From Hasllibacter halocynthiae (lineage in GTDB: Bacteria; Pseudomonadota; Alphaproteobacteria; Rhodobacterales; Rhodobacteraceae), in assembly GCF_003003095.1 (NCBI RefSeq), contig NZ_PVTT01000002.1, forward strand, positions 62,001 through 126,000: a stretch of 64,000 nt of DNA. Reading direction: 5' to 3'. The notes below the pieces were generated by a model, which was not told the origin of the DNA, made no database searches, and saw only the letters and a list, made by a program, of their open reading frames with translations. The position numbers were made by a program, and so were the translations under genes. This document shows, one piece after another, positions 8,218-17,159 of the stretch; within the stretch, counting starts at the first letter, position 1, and each line of letters begins with the position of its first letter.

Positions 8218-11200
8218 TCACTCGACCATGACCACCCCCGGCAGCGACTTCAGCGCGGACCTCACCTGGGGCGAGACGGGCCAGTCCGCGCCCAGCGACA
8301 TCTCCACCTCGCCGGGCAGGCCAGGGTCCATCAGCCGCAGCGTGATGTCGGCCCGTGCCCGCGCCGCCTCGTTCCGCAGGCGCGCCAGGAGGGCGGCCAC
8401 CGCCTCCACCGCCTCGGGGCGGTCGGCATAGACCATCAGCTCCTCCAGGGTGCCGGCGGCCGTGTCGACGGGCGCGGCGGCGCGGCAGATCAGGTCGAGG
8501 CGCCCGTCCCCGGCCGAGGCCTCGACCGTCAGGACCACGTTCGTGCCGGGCGAGAGGTGCTCGCGGTCCCGCTCCAACGCCTCCGAGAAGACCCGCACCT
8601 CGTAGAGGCCCGTCGGGTCCGAGAGCTGGACGAAGGCGAAGCGGTTGCCCCGCGCGCTCATCCGCTCCTGGCGCGAGGCGACGGTCCCGGCGATCTTGGC
8701 GACATGCGCCGTCCCGGCATTGGCGCGCGCGGCGGTCGCCTCGTAGGTCGCCACCCCGCTCCGCCGCAATCCGCCCATGTAGTCGTCGAGAGGGTGGCCC
8801 GACAGGTAGAAGCCGATCGCGACGTGCTCCTCGGCCAGCCGCTCGGCGGGCAGCCAGTCTTCCACGGGGGCTAGGCGCGGCTCGGGCAGGTCCTCGCCCG
8901 CCTCGCCGAAGAGCGAAACCTGCGCCGAGGCCCGCTGCTCGTGCACGGCCGCCGAATAGGCGACGAGCGCGTCCAGCGACCCGAGGACCCGCCGCCGGTT
9001 CGGATCGAGCTGGTCGAACGCCCCCGCCCGGGCCAGCATCTCGAGCGGGCGCTTGCCCACCCGCTTGAGGTCCACCCGCCGCGCGAGGTCGTAGAGCGTG
9101 GCGAAGGGCCGCCCGTCCCTTCCCGCCACGATCATCTCCATCGCCTCGACGCCCACGTTCTTCAGCGCGCCCAGGGCGTAGACGATCCGCCCCTTCTCGC
9201 CCGTCTCGACCACGTCTGTCGTGAACCGCGCCGCGCTGCGGTTCACGCAAGGGGGCACGATCTCGATCTTGAGGTTGCGCCGCACGTCCTCGGCATAGAC
9301 GGCGAGCTTCTCGGTCAGGTGGATGTCCGAGTTCATGATCCCGGCCATGAAGGCGACGGGATGGTTCGCCTTCAGCCAGGCGGTCTGGTAGCTCACCACG
9401 CCGTAGGCGGCGGCGTGGGACTTGTTGAAGCCGTAGTTCGCGAACTTGTCGAGGAGGTCCCAGACCTCCAGCGCCTTGCGCTCGTCCACCCCGTTCTTCT
9501 TCGCGCCCTCCAGGAACAGGGGCCGCTGGGCGTCCATCTCGGCCTGGATCTTCTTGCCCATCGCCCGGCGCAGCAGGTCCGCGCCGCCCAGGGTGTACCC
9601 GGCCATCTTCCGGGCGATCTCCATCACCTGCTCCTGGTAGACGATGATGCCCTGCGTCTCGTCGAGGATGTCGTCGATCAGGGGGTGCAGGCGCGCCCGC
9701 TCGGCCCGGCCGTTCTTCACGTCGCAGTATTGCGGGATGTTCTCCATCGGCCCCGGCCGGTAGAGCGCGACGAGCGCCACGATGTCCTCGATGCAGGTCG
9801 GGCGCATCCGGCGCAGCGCGTCGATCATGCCGGCCGATTCCACCTGGAACACCGCGACCGTCTTGCCGGAGGCGTAGAGGTCGTAGGACGCCCGGTCGTC
9901 CAAAGGGATGGCCGAGATGTCGTAGGGGTCGCGCCCCAGCGCGCGCTGCGCGGCCTTGCCAAGCCTCGCGACGTCCTCCGGCTGAATCAGGGGCTCGCCC
10001 TGCTCCTTCAGGATGTCGAGGGCGTTCCGGATCTGCGTCAGCGTCTTCAGGCCGAGGAAGTCGAACTTCACCAGCCCGGCCTTCTCGACCCACTTCATGT
10101 TGAACTGCGTCGCCGGCATGTCCGACTTCGGGTCGCGATAGACGGGCACCAGCTCGTCGAGGGGGCGGTCCCCGATCACCACGCCCGCGGCATGGGTCGA
10201 GGCGTTGCGAAGAAGCCCCTCCAGCTTGCCGCAATAGTCCATCAGGCGGGCGACGGCGGGATCGCGCGCCTCCTCGCGCAGCCGGGGCTCGTCGGCCAGG
10301 GCCTTGTCGATGGAGACGGGCTTGACCCCCTCGACCGGGATCATCTTCGAGAGCCGGTCGGTCTGCCCGAACGGCATCTGCAGCACGCGCCCGACGTCGC
10401 GCACGGCTGCCTTGGACAGCAGCGCGCCGAAGGTGATGATCTGCCCGACCCGGTCCGCGCCGTACTTCTCGCGGACGTAGTCGATCACCTCCTCGCGCCG
10501 GTCCATGCAGAAGTCGATGTCGAAATCGGGCATCGAGATGCGGTCGGGGTTCAGGAACCGCTCGAAGAGAAGGTCGTAGCGCAGCGGGTCCAGGTCGGTG
10601 ATCGTCAGCGCGTAGGCCACGAGCGACCCCGCGCCCGATCCCCGCCCCGGCCCGACGGGGATGCCCTCGTCCTTGGCCCATTTGATGAAGTCGGCGACGA
10701 TCAGGAAGTAGCCCGGGAACCCCATCCCCTCGATGACCGAAAGCTCGTAGTCGAGGCGCTCGACGTACTTCTCGACCGGCGCGGCATGGGGGATCACCTC
10801 CAGCCGGGCACGAAGGCCCTCGTGCGACTGGCGGCGCAGCTCCTCGACCTCGTCCTCGGCGAAGCGGGGCAGGATCTCGGCGCGGGTGGTGGGGCGGTAG
10901 TGGCAGCGGCGCGCGATCTCGACGGTGCTCTCCAGCGCCTCGGGCAGGTCCGCGAAGAGGGCGGCCATCTCGCGCGGGGACTTGAAGTCGTGCTGGGGCG
11001 TCAACGTCCGGCGGGGCTGGGTCTGGTCGACATAGGCCCCCTCGCGGATCGCGAGCAGCGCGTCGTGCGCCTCGTAGAGCGCGGGGTTCGCGAAATGGGC
11101 GTCGTTCGTCGCCACCAGGGGAAGGCCCATCGCATAGGCCATCTCGACGAAGGCCCGTTCGGTCGCGGCCTCGGGCGCCCAGGGCCCGTCCTCGCCGGGA

Positions 11201-11730
11201 TGGCGCTGCAGCTCGACGTAGAGGCGGTCCCCGAAGGCCGCGCTGAGGCGCCGCAGGTGCGCCTCGGCCAGCTCGCGCTTGCCGGCCCGGATCAGCCGCC
11301 CCGCCGGCCCGTCCGCGCCGCCCGTCAGGCAGATGACGCCCCCGGCGTGGCGCTCGACCTCCTCCATCGCGACCTTCGGCAGCCCCATGTGCCGGGGCAT
11401 GTAGAGGGCCGAGGACAGCTTCATCAGGCCGCCATATCCCTCCTCGTCCTTCGCCAGGAGGACGAGCGGCGCGGGCTCCACCGGCTTCTCGCCGGCCCGG
11501 GCGGGGGCGTGCTCCACCGCGATCTCCACCCCGACGATGGGCTGGACCCCGGCGGCGGCGCACCCTTCCGAGAACTGGAGCGCGGCGAACATCGCGTTCG
11601 TGTCGGTCAGCGCCACGGCGGGCATGCCCCCGTCGGCCGCCATCTTCGGCAGCGCCTTGGCGGGGATCGCCCCGGTCAGCAGCGAATGCTCGGAATGGAC
11701 GCGCAGGTGGACGAAGGACGGGCTGCTCAT
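8218..11730 (-). CDS. dnaE: DNA polymerase III alpha subunit
   Basis: The 1170-residue catalytic subunit is the replicative polymerase. An N-terminal PHP domain begins 'FVHLRVHSEHSLLTGAI'. The catalytic palm carries 'MPDFDIDFCMDRREEVIDYV' near residue 400, with the paired Asp residues that bind Mg2+. Further on lie 'FNKSHAAAYGVVSYQTAWLK', the helix-hairpin-helix/tau-binding region, and an OB-fold segment starting near 'VAKIAGTVASRQERMSARG'. The length matches type 1 DnaE. The start MSSPSFVHLR fits family N-termini. An in-frame ATG 54 bp upstream would add an atypical leader. There is no obvious Shine-Dalgarno. Confidence 0.96.
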   Translation of the reverse strand: MSSPSFVHLRVHSEHSLLTGAIPAKALPKMAADGGMPAVALTDTNAMFAALQFSEGCAAAGVQPIVGVEIAVEHAPARAGEKPVEPAPLVLLAKDEEGYGGLMKLSSALYMPRHMGLPKVAMEEVERHAGGVICLTGGADGPAGRLIRAGKRELAEAHLRRLSAAFGDRLYVELQRHPGEDGPWAPEAATERAFVEMAYAMGLPLVATNDAHFANPALYEAHDALLAIREGAYVDQTQPRRTLTPQHDFKSPREMAALFADLPEALESTVEIARRCHYRPTTRAEILPRFAEDEVEELRRQSHEGLRARLEVIPHAAPVEKYVERLDYELSVIEGMGFPGYFLIVADFIKWAKDEGIPVGPGRGSGAGSLVAYALTITDLDPLRYDLLFERFLNPDRISMPDFDIDFCMDRREEVIDYVREKYGADRVGQIITFGALLSKAAVRDVGRVLQMPFGQTDRLSKMIPVEGVKPVSIDKALADEPRLREEARDPAVARLMDYCGKLEGLLRNASTHAAGVVIGDRPLDELVPVYRDPKSDMPATQFNMKWVEKAGLVKFDFLGLKTLTQIRNALDILKEQGEPLIQPEDVARLGKAAQRALGRDPYDISAIPLDDRASYDLYASGKTVAVFQVESAGMIDALRRMRPTCIEDIVALVALYRPGPMENIPQYCDVKNGRAERARLHPLIDDILDETQGIIVYQEQVMEIARKMAGYTLGGADLLRRAMGKKIQAEMDAQRPLFLEGAKKNGVDERKALEVWDLLDKFANYGFNKSHAAAYGVVSYQTAWLKANHPVAFMAGIMNSDIHLTEKLAVYAEDVRRNLKIEIVPPCVNRSAARFTTDVVETGEKGRIVYALGALKNVGVEAMEMIVAGRDGRPFATLYDLARRVDLKRVGKRPLEMLARAGAFDQLDPNRRRVLGSLDALVAYSAAVHEQRASAQVSLFGEAGEDLPEPRLAPVEDWLPAERLAEEHVAIGFYLSGHPLDDYMGGLRRSGVATYEATAARANAGTAHVAKIAGTVASRQERMSARGNRFAFVQLSDPTGLYEVRVFSEALERDREHLSPGTNVVLTVEASAGDGRLDLICRAAAPVDTAAGTLEELMVYADRPEAVEAVAALLARLRNEAARARADITLRLMDPGLPGEVEMSLGADWPVSPQVRSALKSLPGVVMVE

Positions 11731-11826
11731 GGAGGCAAGATATGGCGCCGCCGCCCGAGTCGCCACGCCGGGAAGGCGCCGCACCGCGCTTCATGCGCGA
11801 ATGCCGCAGCGGCCCCCCGGGGTCGG

Positions 11827-11845
11827 CGGCGGGCGGGGCCCGCCG
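11827..11845. terminator. GC-rich hairpin downstream of the VOC gene
   Basis: A perfect 8-bp inverted repeat (CGGCGGGC / GCCCGCCG) with a 3-nt loop lies 5 nt past the stop of the VOC-family gene on the minus strand, before dnaE. It could terminate that transcript, but no T-tract follows. GC content this high also generates chance hairpins. Confidence 0.3.
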
Positions 11846-11850
11846 GGCCG

Positions 11851-12213
11851 CTAGGGGCGGATCTCCGCGATCTCGATCCGATTGCCGAACGGGTCCGCGA
11901 CGTAGACCCGCCGGAGGTCCGGGAGGTCCTCGCCCGCCGCGGACGCGACCCCGGCCGCCGCCAGCCGCGCCCGCGCCCTGCCGACATCCGCCACCAGCAG
12001 GCAGGGATGCGCCTTGCGGGCCGGGACGAAGGGTCGCTCGACCCCCAGATGGACCCGCGCCCCGCCCGCCTCGAACCAGACCCCGCCGCGCCCGACCAGC
12101 GCGGACGGCTTCGCGGCCTCCGTCATCCCCAGGACCCCGCCATAGAAGGCCCGGGCCGCGTCCTCGCCTCCCTCCGGCATGGCGAGCTGCACGTGATGGA
12201 GGCCGTCGATCAT
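11851..12213 (-). CDS. VOC family protein (glyoxalase/bleomycin-resistance fold)
   Basis: The 120-residue protein begins MIDGLHHVQLAMPEGGEDAARAF and ends 'YVADPFGNRIEIAEI', the first and last signature strands of the vicinal-oxygen-chelate fold. Candidate metal ligands are the His after 'GLH', the His in 'ARVHLGVE' and the late Glu of 'NRIEI'. Such proteins may be glyoxalases, dioxygenases or resistance proteins, and the substrate cannot be told here. It is divergent from xdhA, with 138 bp between starts, and transcribed towards dnaE. Confidence 0.85.
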   Translation of the reverse strand: MIDGLHHVQLAMPEGGEDAARAFYGGVLGMTEAAKPSALVGRGGVWFEAGGARVHLGVERPFVPARKAHPCLLVADVGRARARLAAAGVASAAGEDLPDLRRVYVADPFGNRIEIAEIRP

Positions 12214-12351
12214 GCCCGCGACCCTCGCGCATGCCCGCCGCCCTTGCCAAGCCCGGCCCCGCGCGCTTTCCTCTCCCGAACGGGGGCGGGCGCTCTACGC
12301 CGCATCGAGCGACCGCCGGGACCCCCAATCGGTAACGCGGCGGACCGCCCC

Positions 12352-13854
12352 ATGATCCAGTTCCTCCTGAACGGAGAGGTCGTGACCCTGCGGGACGTGC
12401 CGCCCGTGCGGACCCTCCTCGACTGGCTGCGCGCGCGCGGGCTGACCGGCACCAAGGAAGGCTGCAACGAAGGCGATTGCGGCGCCTGCTCCGTGGTGGT
12501 GGTCGACGAGCGGCGCGTCGTCGCCCTCAACGCCTGCATCCTCTTCCTGCCCCAGCTCCACGGCCGCGCAGTCCGCACGGTCGAAGCGCTGGGCGAGGGC
12601 GAGGCGATGCATCCCGCCGCCGCGGCGATGGTCGAGCGGCACGGCTCGCAATGCGGGTTCTGCACCCCCGGCTTCGTCGCCGCGATGGCCGCCGCCCACG
12701 CGGAAGGGGCCGGCGACTGGAACGACAGGCTCGCCGGGTGCCTCTGCCGCTGCACGGGCTACAGGCCGATCCTGCAGGCGGCGAAGGATCTCGAGGGAGC
12801 GCCCCTCCCCGCCTGGATCGAAGGCGACCGCAGGGCCCTCGAAGCCCTTCGCGCCCGGGCGCCCGACCCGGCGCCGGGATCGCCCGCCGCCGCGGGCGAC
12901 CCCCTCCGCGGCGCCGAGCACCCTTCCGACTGGGGCAACCGCGAGCCCACGGCCTCCACGGGCGCCGGCGCCGCCCCGCCCGCCCTTCGGGGCGGCGGCT
13001 GGCACCGCCCCGCCACCCCGGACGAGCTTGCCTCCCTCTACGCCGCGAACCCCGGCGCCACCCTCGTCGCCGGGGCGACGGACGTGGGCCTCTGGGTCAC
13101 GAAGGGGATGCGCGACCTCGGCACGATGATCTTCCTGAACGGCGTCCGGGGCCTCGACCGGATCGAGGTCGGGGACGACGCGGTCCGCATCGGCGCCGCC
13201 GCGACCGTCCGCGCGGTGCGGGACACCATCGCCCCCCGCCACCCCGCCTTCGGGGAGCTCCTGCGTCGTTACGGCTCCGAGCAGGTGCGCGCGGCCGCGA
13301 CCATCGGAGGCAACGTCGCCAACGGCTCGCCGATCGGGGACGGACCGCCCGCGCTGATCGCACTCGGCGCCAGCGTGCACCTCCGGCGCGGCGACGACCG
13401 CCGCGCCCTGCCCCTCGAGGAGTTCTTCCTCGAGTACGGCCGCCAGGACCGGAGGCCGGGCGAGTTCGTCGAGGCGCTGACCCTGCCGCGCCACGAGGTG
13501 GACCGCCTGCGGTGCCACAAGCTCTCCAAGCGGTTCGACCAGGACATCTCCGCCGTCTGCGGCTGCCACTGGATCGAGGTGGAAGGTGGCATCGTCGCCG
13601 CGGCCCGGCTCGCCTATGGCGGCATGGCGGGCATCCCCGCGCGGGCGCGGCACGCCGAGGCCGCCCTGATCGGCAGCCCCTGGACCGAGGCGACCGTGGA
13701 AGCCGCCTGCGCGGCCATGGCAGGCGACTTCGAACCCCTCTCGGACATGCGCGCCTCCGCCGCCTACCGGGCCGAGGCCGCCGCCAACATGCTCCGCCGC
13801 ACCTTCCTGGAGGACCGGGGCGCCGTCACCTCCGTCCTGGAGGTCACGGCATGA
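12352..13854 (+). CDS. xdhA: Xanthine dehydrogenase small subunit (2Fe-2S/FAD)
   Basis: The 500-residue electron-transfer subunit of xanthine dehydrogenase carries two [2Fe-2S] clusters: the plant-ferredoxin type with Cys38, Cys43, Cys46 and Cys62, and the alpha-helical type with Cys101, Cys104, Cys132 and Cys134. After a linker (about residues 160-215) comes the CO-dehydrogenase-type FAD-binding domain with 'GATLVAGATDVGLWVTKGMR' and 'TIGGNVANGSPIGDGPPAL'. The enzyme oxidises hypoxanthine and xanthine to urate with NAD+. It overlaps xdhB by ATGA. The region between it and the divergent VOC gene must hold its promoter. Confidence 0.95.
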   Translation: MIQFLLNGEVVTLRDVPPVRTLLDWLRARGLTGTKEGCNEGDCGACSVVVVDERRVVALNACILFLPQLHGRAVRTVEALGEGEAMHPAAAAMVERHGSQCGFCTPGFVAAMAAAHAEGAGDWNDRLAGCLCRCTGYRPILQAAKDLEGAPLPAWIEGDRRALEALRARAPDPAPGSPAAAGDPLRGAEHPSDWGNREPTASTGAGAAPPALRGGGWHRPATPDELASLYAANPGATLVAGATDVGLWVTKGMRDLGTMIFLNGVRGLDRIEVGDDAVRIGAAATVRAVRDTIAPRHPAFGELLRRYGSEQVRAAATIGGNVANGSPIGDGPPALIALGASVHLRRGDDRRALPLEEFFLEYGRQDRRPGEFVEALTLPRHEVDRLRCHKLSKRFDQDISAVCGCHWIEVEGGIVAAARLAYGGMAGIPARARHAEAALIGSPWTEATVEAACAAMAGDFEPLSDMRASAAYRAEAAANMLRRTFLEDRGAVTSVLEVTA

Positions 13855-16262
13855 AGGACACCGCCCAGACCCCCCGCGGCGTCCGCGCGCCCCTGCCGCA
13901 CGACAGCGCGCCCCTGCACGTCACCGGCGCGGCCCGCTACGTCGACGACATCCCCGTGCCGGAGGGCACGCTCCACCTCGCCTTCGCCCTGTCGCCCGTC
14001 GCCTCCGGCGTCCTGCGGGGCGTGGACGTCTCCGGCGCCGGGGATGCCGCGCTGGTCTGGACCGCCCGGGACGCGAAGGGCGTCGACACCTCGCCCTCCC
14101 TCCACGACGAGCCCCTGCTCGCGGACGGCGAGGTCCGGTTCATGGGCCAGCCCCTCGCCCTCGTCGCCGCCGCCTCCCACCACGAGGCGCGGCGCCAGGC
14201 CCGGCAGGTGCGGCCCGAGATCGACGAGCGCCCCCCGATCCTCTCCGTGGACGACGCGCTGACCGCGGGCGACCGCCACTTCGACGGCGGCCCGCGCGTC
14301 TGGACCGATGGCGACCCGGACGCCGCCCTCGCCGCAGCGCCCCACGTGGTCGAGGGCCTGCTCGAGGTCGGCGGGCAGGAGCACTTCTACCTCGAGGGCC
14401 AGGCCGCCCTCGCCCTGCCGCAGGAGGATGGCAGCGTGGTCGTCCACTCCTCCTCCCAGCACCCGACCGAGATCCAGCACAAGGTCGCCGACGCGCTCGG
14501 CCTGCCGATGGCCCTCGTCCGCGTCGAGGTGCGGCGCATGGGCGGCGGCTTCGGCGGCAAGGAATCCCAGGGCAACGCCCTCGCCGTCGCCTGCGCCCTC
14601 GTCGCCGCGCGCACGGGCCGGGCGGCGAAGATGCGCTACGACCGCGACGACGACTTCGTCGTCACCGGCAAGCGCCACGGCTTCCGCATCGGCTACCGCG
14701 CGGGCTTCTCGCCCGAGGGCGACATCCTCGGGATGGACGTGACGCACTGGGTCTCCTGCGGCTGGTCGCAGGATCTCTCCCTGCCCGTGGCCGACCGCGC
14801 CATGCTCCATGCGGCGAACTGCTACGACGTTCCGGCGGTGCGCCTGACCTCGCACCGCCTTCGCACCGACATCCAGTCCGCCACCGCCTTCCGGGGCTTC
14901 GGCGGCCCCCAGGGGATGCTGGGGATGGAGCGGATCATGGACCACGCCGCCCACGCCCTCGGCCTCGACCCGGTGGAGATCAGGCGCCGCAACTACTTCC
15001 CCGACCACGACGCCGCCGCACCCCACGCCGAGGCCGAGGGGATCGAGGTCCCGGACGGCACCGACACCGACATGGCCGGCCGCGGCGCCGTCGGGCATGT
15101 CGAGGGGCGCGCGCCCCACATCCCCCCGGAGGGGCCCGCGACGCATTACGGCATGCCCGTGCGCGACTTCGCCCTGGGCGGCATCACCGAGCGCCTGCTC
15201 GAGACCTCGGACTACCGCGCGCGCGCGGCGGCCATCGCCGACTGGAACGCGGCCCAGCCGGTGCTCCGTCGCGGCATCGCCTTCTCGCCCGTCCAGTTCG
15301 GCATCTCCTTCACGCTGACGCACCTGAACCAGGCCGGGGCGCTCGTCCACGTCTACCAGGACGGCTCGATCGCGGTGAACCATGGCGGGACGGAGATGGG
15401 CCAGGGCCTGTTCCGGAAGGTCGCGCAGGTCGTCGCCAGCCGCTTCGGCGTCGACGCCTCCCATGTCCGCCCCACCGCGACGGACACGGGCAAGGTGCCC
15501 AACACCTCCGCCACGGCGGCCTCCTCGGGCTCGGACCTGAACAGCATGGCGGCGATGAACGCGGCCGACGCCATCCGGGGCCGCATCGCGGGCTTCCTCG
15601 GCGCGCTCCACGACGTCCCCGCGGATCTGGTCCGCTTCGAGGGCGGCCTCGTCGCCGCGGGACCCCACGCGATCCCCTGGGCCGAGGCGGTGCGCCTCGC
15701 CTACGTGAACCGCGTCTCGCTGTCGGCCTCGGGCTTCTACAAGACCCCCGACATCGTCTGGGACCGCGAGAAGGGGCGCGGCCGCCCGTTCTTCTACTTC
15801 GCCTACGGCGCCGCCGTCACAGAGGTGGTCCTCGACCGCCTGACCGGCGAGTCCCGCATCCTGCGTGCCGACATCCTCCATGACGCGGGCGCTTCGCTGA
15901 ACCCCGCGCTCGACCGCGGCCAGATCGAGGGCGGGTTCGTCCAGGGCGCCGGCTGGCTCACCACGGAGGAGCTGGTCTGGGACGCGAAGGGCCGCCTGAG
16001 CACCCACGCCCCCTCGACCTACAAGATCCCCGCGGCATCGGACGCGCCGCCCGCGTTCGACGTCCGCTTCTGGGACCGCCCGAACCCGGAGCGGACGGTC
16101 TACCGCTCCAAGGCCGTGGGCGAGCCGCCCCTCATGCTCGGCATCTCGGCCTGGCTGGCGCTCGGGCGCGCGGCGGCGGCCTTCGGGGACCGCTGGCCGG
16201 ACCTTTCCGCCCCCGCCACGGCCGAGGCCCTCTACTGGGCCGCCAAGCGCGCGGCGGGCTGA
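13851..16262 (+). CDS. xdhB: Xanthine dehydrogenase molybdenum-binding subunit
   Basis: The 803-residue catalytic subunit binds the molybdopterin cofactor. Visible motifs are the N-terminal 'HVTGAARYVDDIPVPEG', 'RRMGGGFGGKESQGN' (Moco contact), 'ATAFRGFGGPQGM' with a substrate-positioning Arg, 'GGTEMGQGLFRKV', and near the C-terminus 'SKAVGEPPLMLG', whose Glu is the catalytic base in characterised bacterial enzymes. The length matches the Rhodobacter capsulatus-type XdhB. The start ATG overlaps the xdhA stop, and xdhC begins 3 nt after the stop. Confidence 0.96.
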   Translation: MKDTAQTPRGVRAPLPHDSAPLHVTGAARYVDDIPVPEGTLHLAFALSPVASGVLRGVDVSGAGDAALVWTARDAKGVDTSPSLHDEPLLADGEVRFMGQPLALVAAASHHEARRQARQVRPEIDERPPILSVDDALTAGDRHFDGGPRVWTDGDPDAALAAAPHVVEGLLEVGGQEHFYLEGQAALALPQEDGSVVVHSSSQHPTEIQHKVADALGLPMALVRVEVRRMGGGFGGKESQGNALAVACALVAARTGRAAKMRYDRDDDFVVTGKRHGFRIGYRAGFSPEGDILGMDVTHWVSCGWSQDLSLPVADRAMLHAANCYDVPAVRLTSHRLRTDIQSATAFRGFGGPQGMLGMERIMDHAAHALGLDPVEIRRRNYFPDHDAAAPHAEAEGIEVPDGTDTDMAGRGAVGHVEGRAPHIPPEGPATHYGMPVRDFALGGITERLLETSDYRARAAAIADWNAAQPVLRRGIAFSPVQFGISFTLTHLNQAGALVHVYQDGSIAVNHGGTEMGQGLFRKVAQVVASRFGVDASHVRPTATDTGKVPNTSATAASSGSDLNSMAAMNAADAIRGRIAGFLGALHDVPADLVRFEGGLVAAGPHAIPWAEAVRLAYVNRVSLSASGFYKTPDIVWDREKGRGRPFFYFAYGAAVTEVVLDRLTGESRILRADILHDAGASLNPALDRGQIEGGFVQGAGWLTTEELVWDAKGRLSTHAPSTYKIPAASDAPPAFDVRFWDRPNPERTVYRSKAVGEPPLMLGISAWLALGRAAAAFGDRWPDLSAPATAEALYWAAKRAAG

Positions 16263-16265
16263 GGG

Positions 16266-17159
16266 ATGGACCGCCGCGCCCTCCAGGCTGCGCTGGACGC
16301 CCACGGCCCCCTCGCCCGCGTTGTCGTGGCCGCGACGAAGGGCTCCGCCCCGCGCGAGGCGGGGGCCGACATGCTCGTCTGGAAGGGCGGGCAGGACGGC
16401 ACGATCGGCGGCGGGACCCTCGAATGGGAGGCGGCGCGCGCCGCAAGGCGCGTCCTCGCCGAAGGCGCGCCGCCCCGCCTCGCCCGGCACGCCCTCGGCC
16501 CCGACATGGGCCAGTGCTGCGGCGGCGCCGTCTGGCTCGTCACCGAAGCGCTCCGCGCGGCCCCGCCCCCCGGGCCCCGCCGCCTCCCCCTCGGCCCCGC
16601 CCCGGCGCCCGGCCCGTCGTCCCCCGCCCCCGCCCTGGGCCTGGGCGTCCGCCTCGAAGGGGGGTGCCTGCTCGAGACCGTCACCGAAGGCCCCGCCGAA
16701 CGGCTGGTGATCTGGGGCGCCGGCCATGTGGGCCGCGCCCTCGCCGCAACGCTCGCGCCCCTCCGCCGCTGGGAGGTCCTCGTCGCCGACGCCCCGGCGC
16801 GCCTCGACCCCGCGCCCGCGGGCCTCCCCCTGCCCGCCGCGGACCTTCCCGCCCTCGCCCGGACCCTGCCCCCGGACGCCCATCACCTCGTCGTCACCCA
16901 TTCGCACGACCTCGACCTCGCGCTCTGCGACGCGCTCCTGCGACGCGGCTTCCTCTCCTGCGGCCTCATCGGCAGCGCGACGAAGCGCGCCCGCTTCGAC
17001 CGGCGCCTCTCCGCCCTGGGTCACGCCGCGCCCTTCGAACGCATCCTCTGCCCGATCGGGGACCGCCGCCTCGGCAAGCACCCACAGGCCATCGCCATCG
17101 GCGTCGCGGCGACGATGCTGGACCCCGCGGGCGCCGGCGGGCTAGCACGGGCGGGATGA
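16266..17159 (+). CDS. xdhC: Xanthine dehydrogenase accessory protein XdhC
   Basis: The 297-residue protein is the chaperone that delivers sulfurated molybdenum cofactor to XdhB. The N-terminal XdhC/CoxI domain shows 'ATKGSAPREAGADMLVW' and 'DGTIGGGTLEWEAARAA', with 'MGQCCGGAVWLV' carrying the paired cysteines associated with cofactor handling. The C-terminal Rossmann-like part has 'LVIWGAGHVGRAL' and 'CGLIGSATKRARF'. It overlaps the following ABC ATPase gene by ATGA, so the transporter is probably translated from the same message. Confidence 0.93.
   Translation: MDRRALQAALDAHGPLARVVVAATKGSAPREAGADMLVWKGGQDGTIGGGTLEWEAARAARRVLAEGAPPRLARHALGPDMGQCCGGAVWLVTEALRAAPPPGPRRLPLGPAPAPGPSSPAPALGLGVRLEGGCLLETVTEGPAERLVIWGAGHVGRALAATLAPLRRWEVLVADAPARLDPAPAGLPLPAADLPALARTLPPDAHHLVVTHSHDLDLALCDALLRRGFLSCGLIGSATKRARFDRRLSALGHAAPFERILCPIGDRRLGKHPQAIAIGVAATMLDPAGAGGLARAG

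Noticed and set aside
8941..13854. Very long plus-strand open frame (over 1,600 codons) opposite dnaE
   Set aside because: Only its last 500 codons (xdhA, from 12352) resemble a protein. The rest is the antisense of dnaE and the VOC gene, with Arg/His/Pro-rich shadow composition.
13764..17081. 1,105-codon minus-strand open frame opposite xdhB and xdhC
   Set aside because: It is a shadow of xdhB/xdhC, with no recognisable domain and Gly/Ala/Val/Arg-rich low information.
16424..17155. Extension of the ABC ATPase upstream through xdhC
   Set aside because: The frame is open, but the residues are Arg/Pro-rich shadow of xdhC. The ATPase homology starts exactly at the ATGA overlap at 17156.
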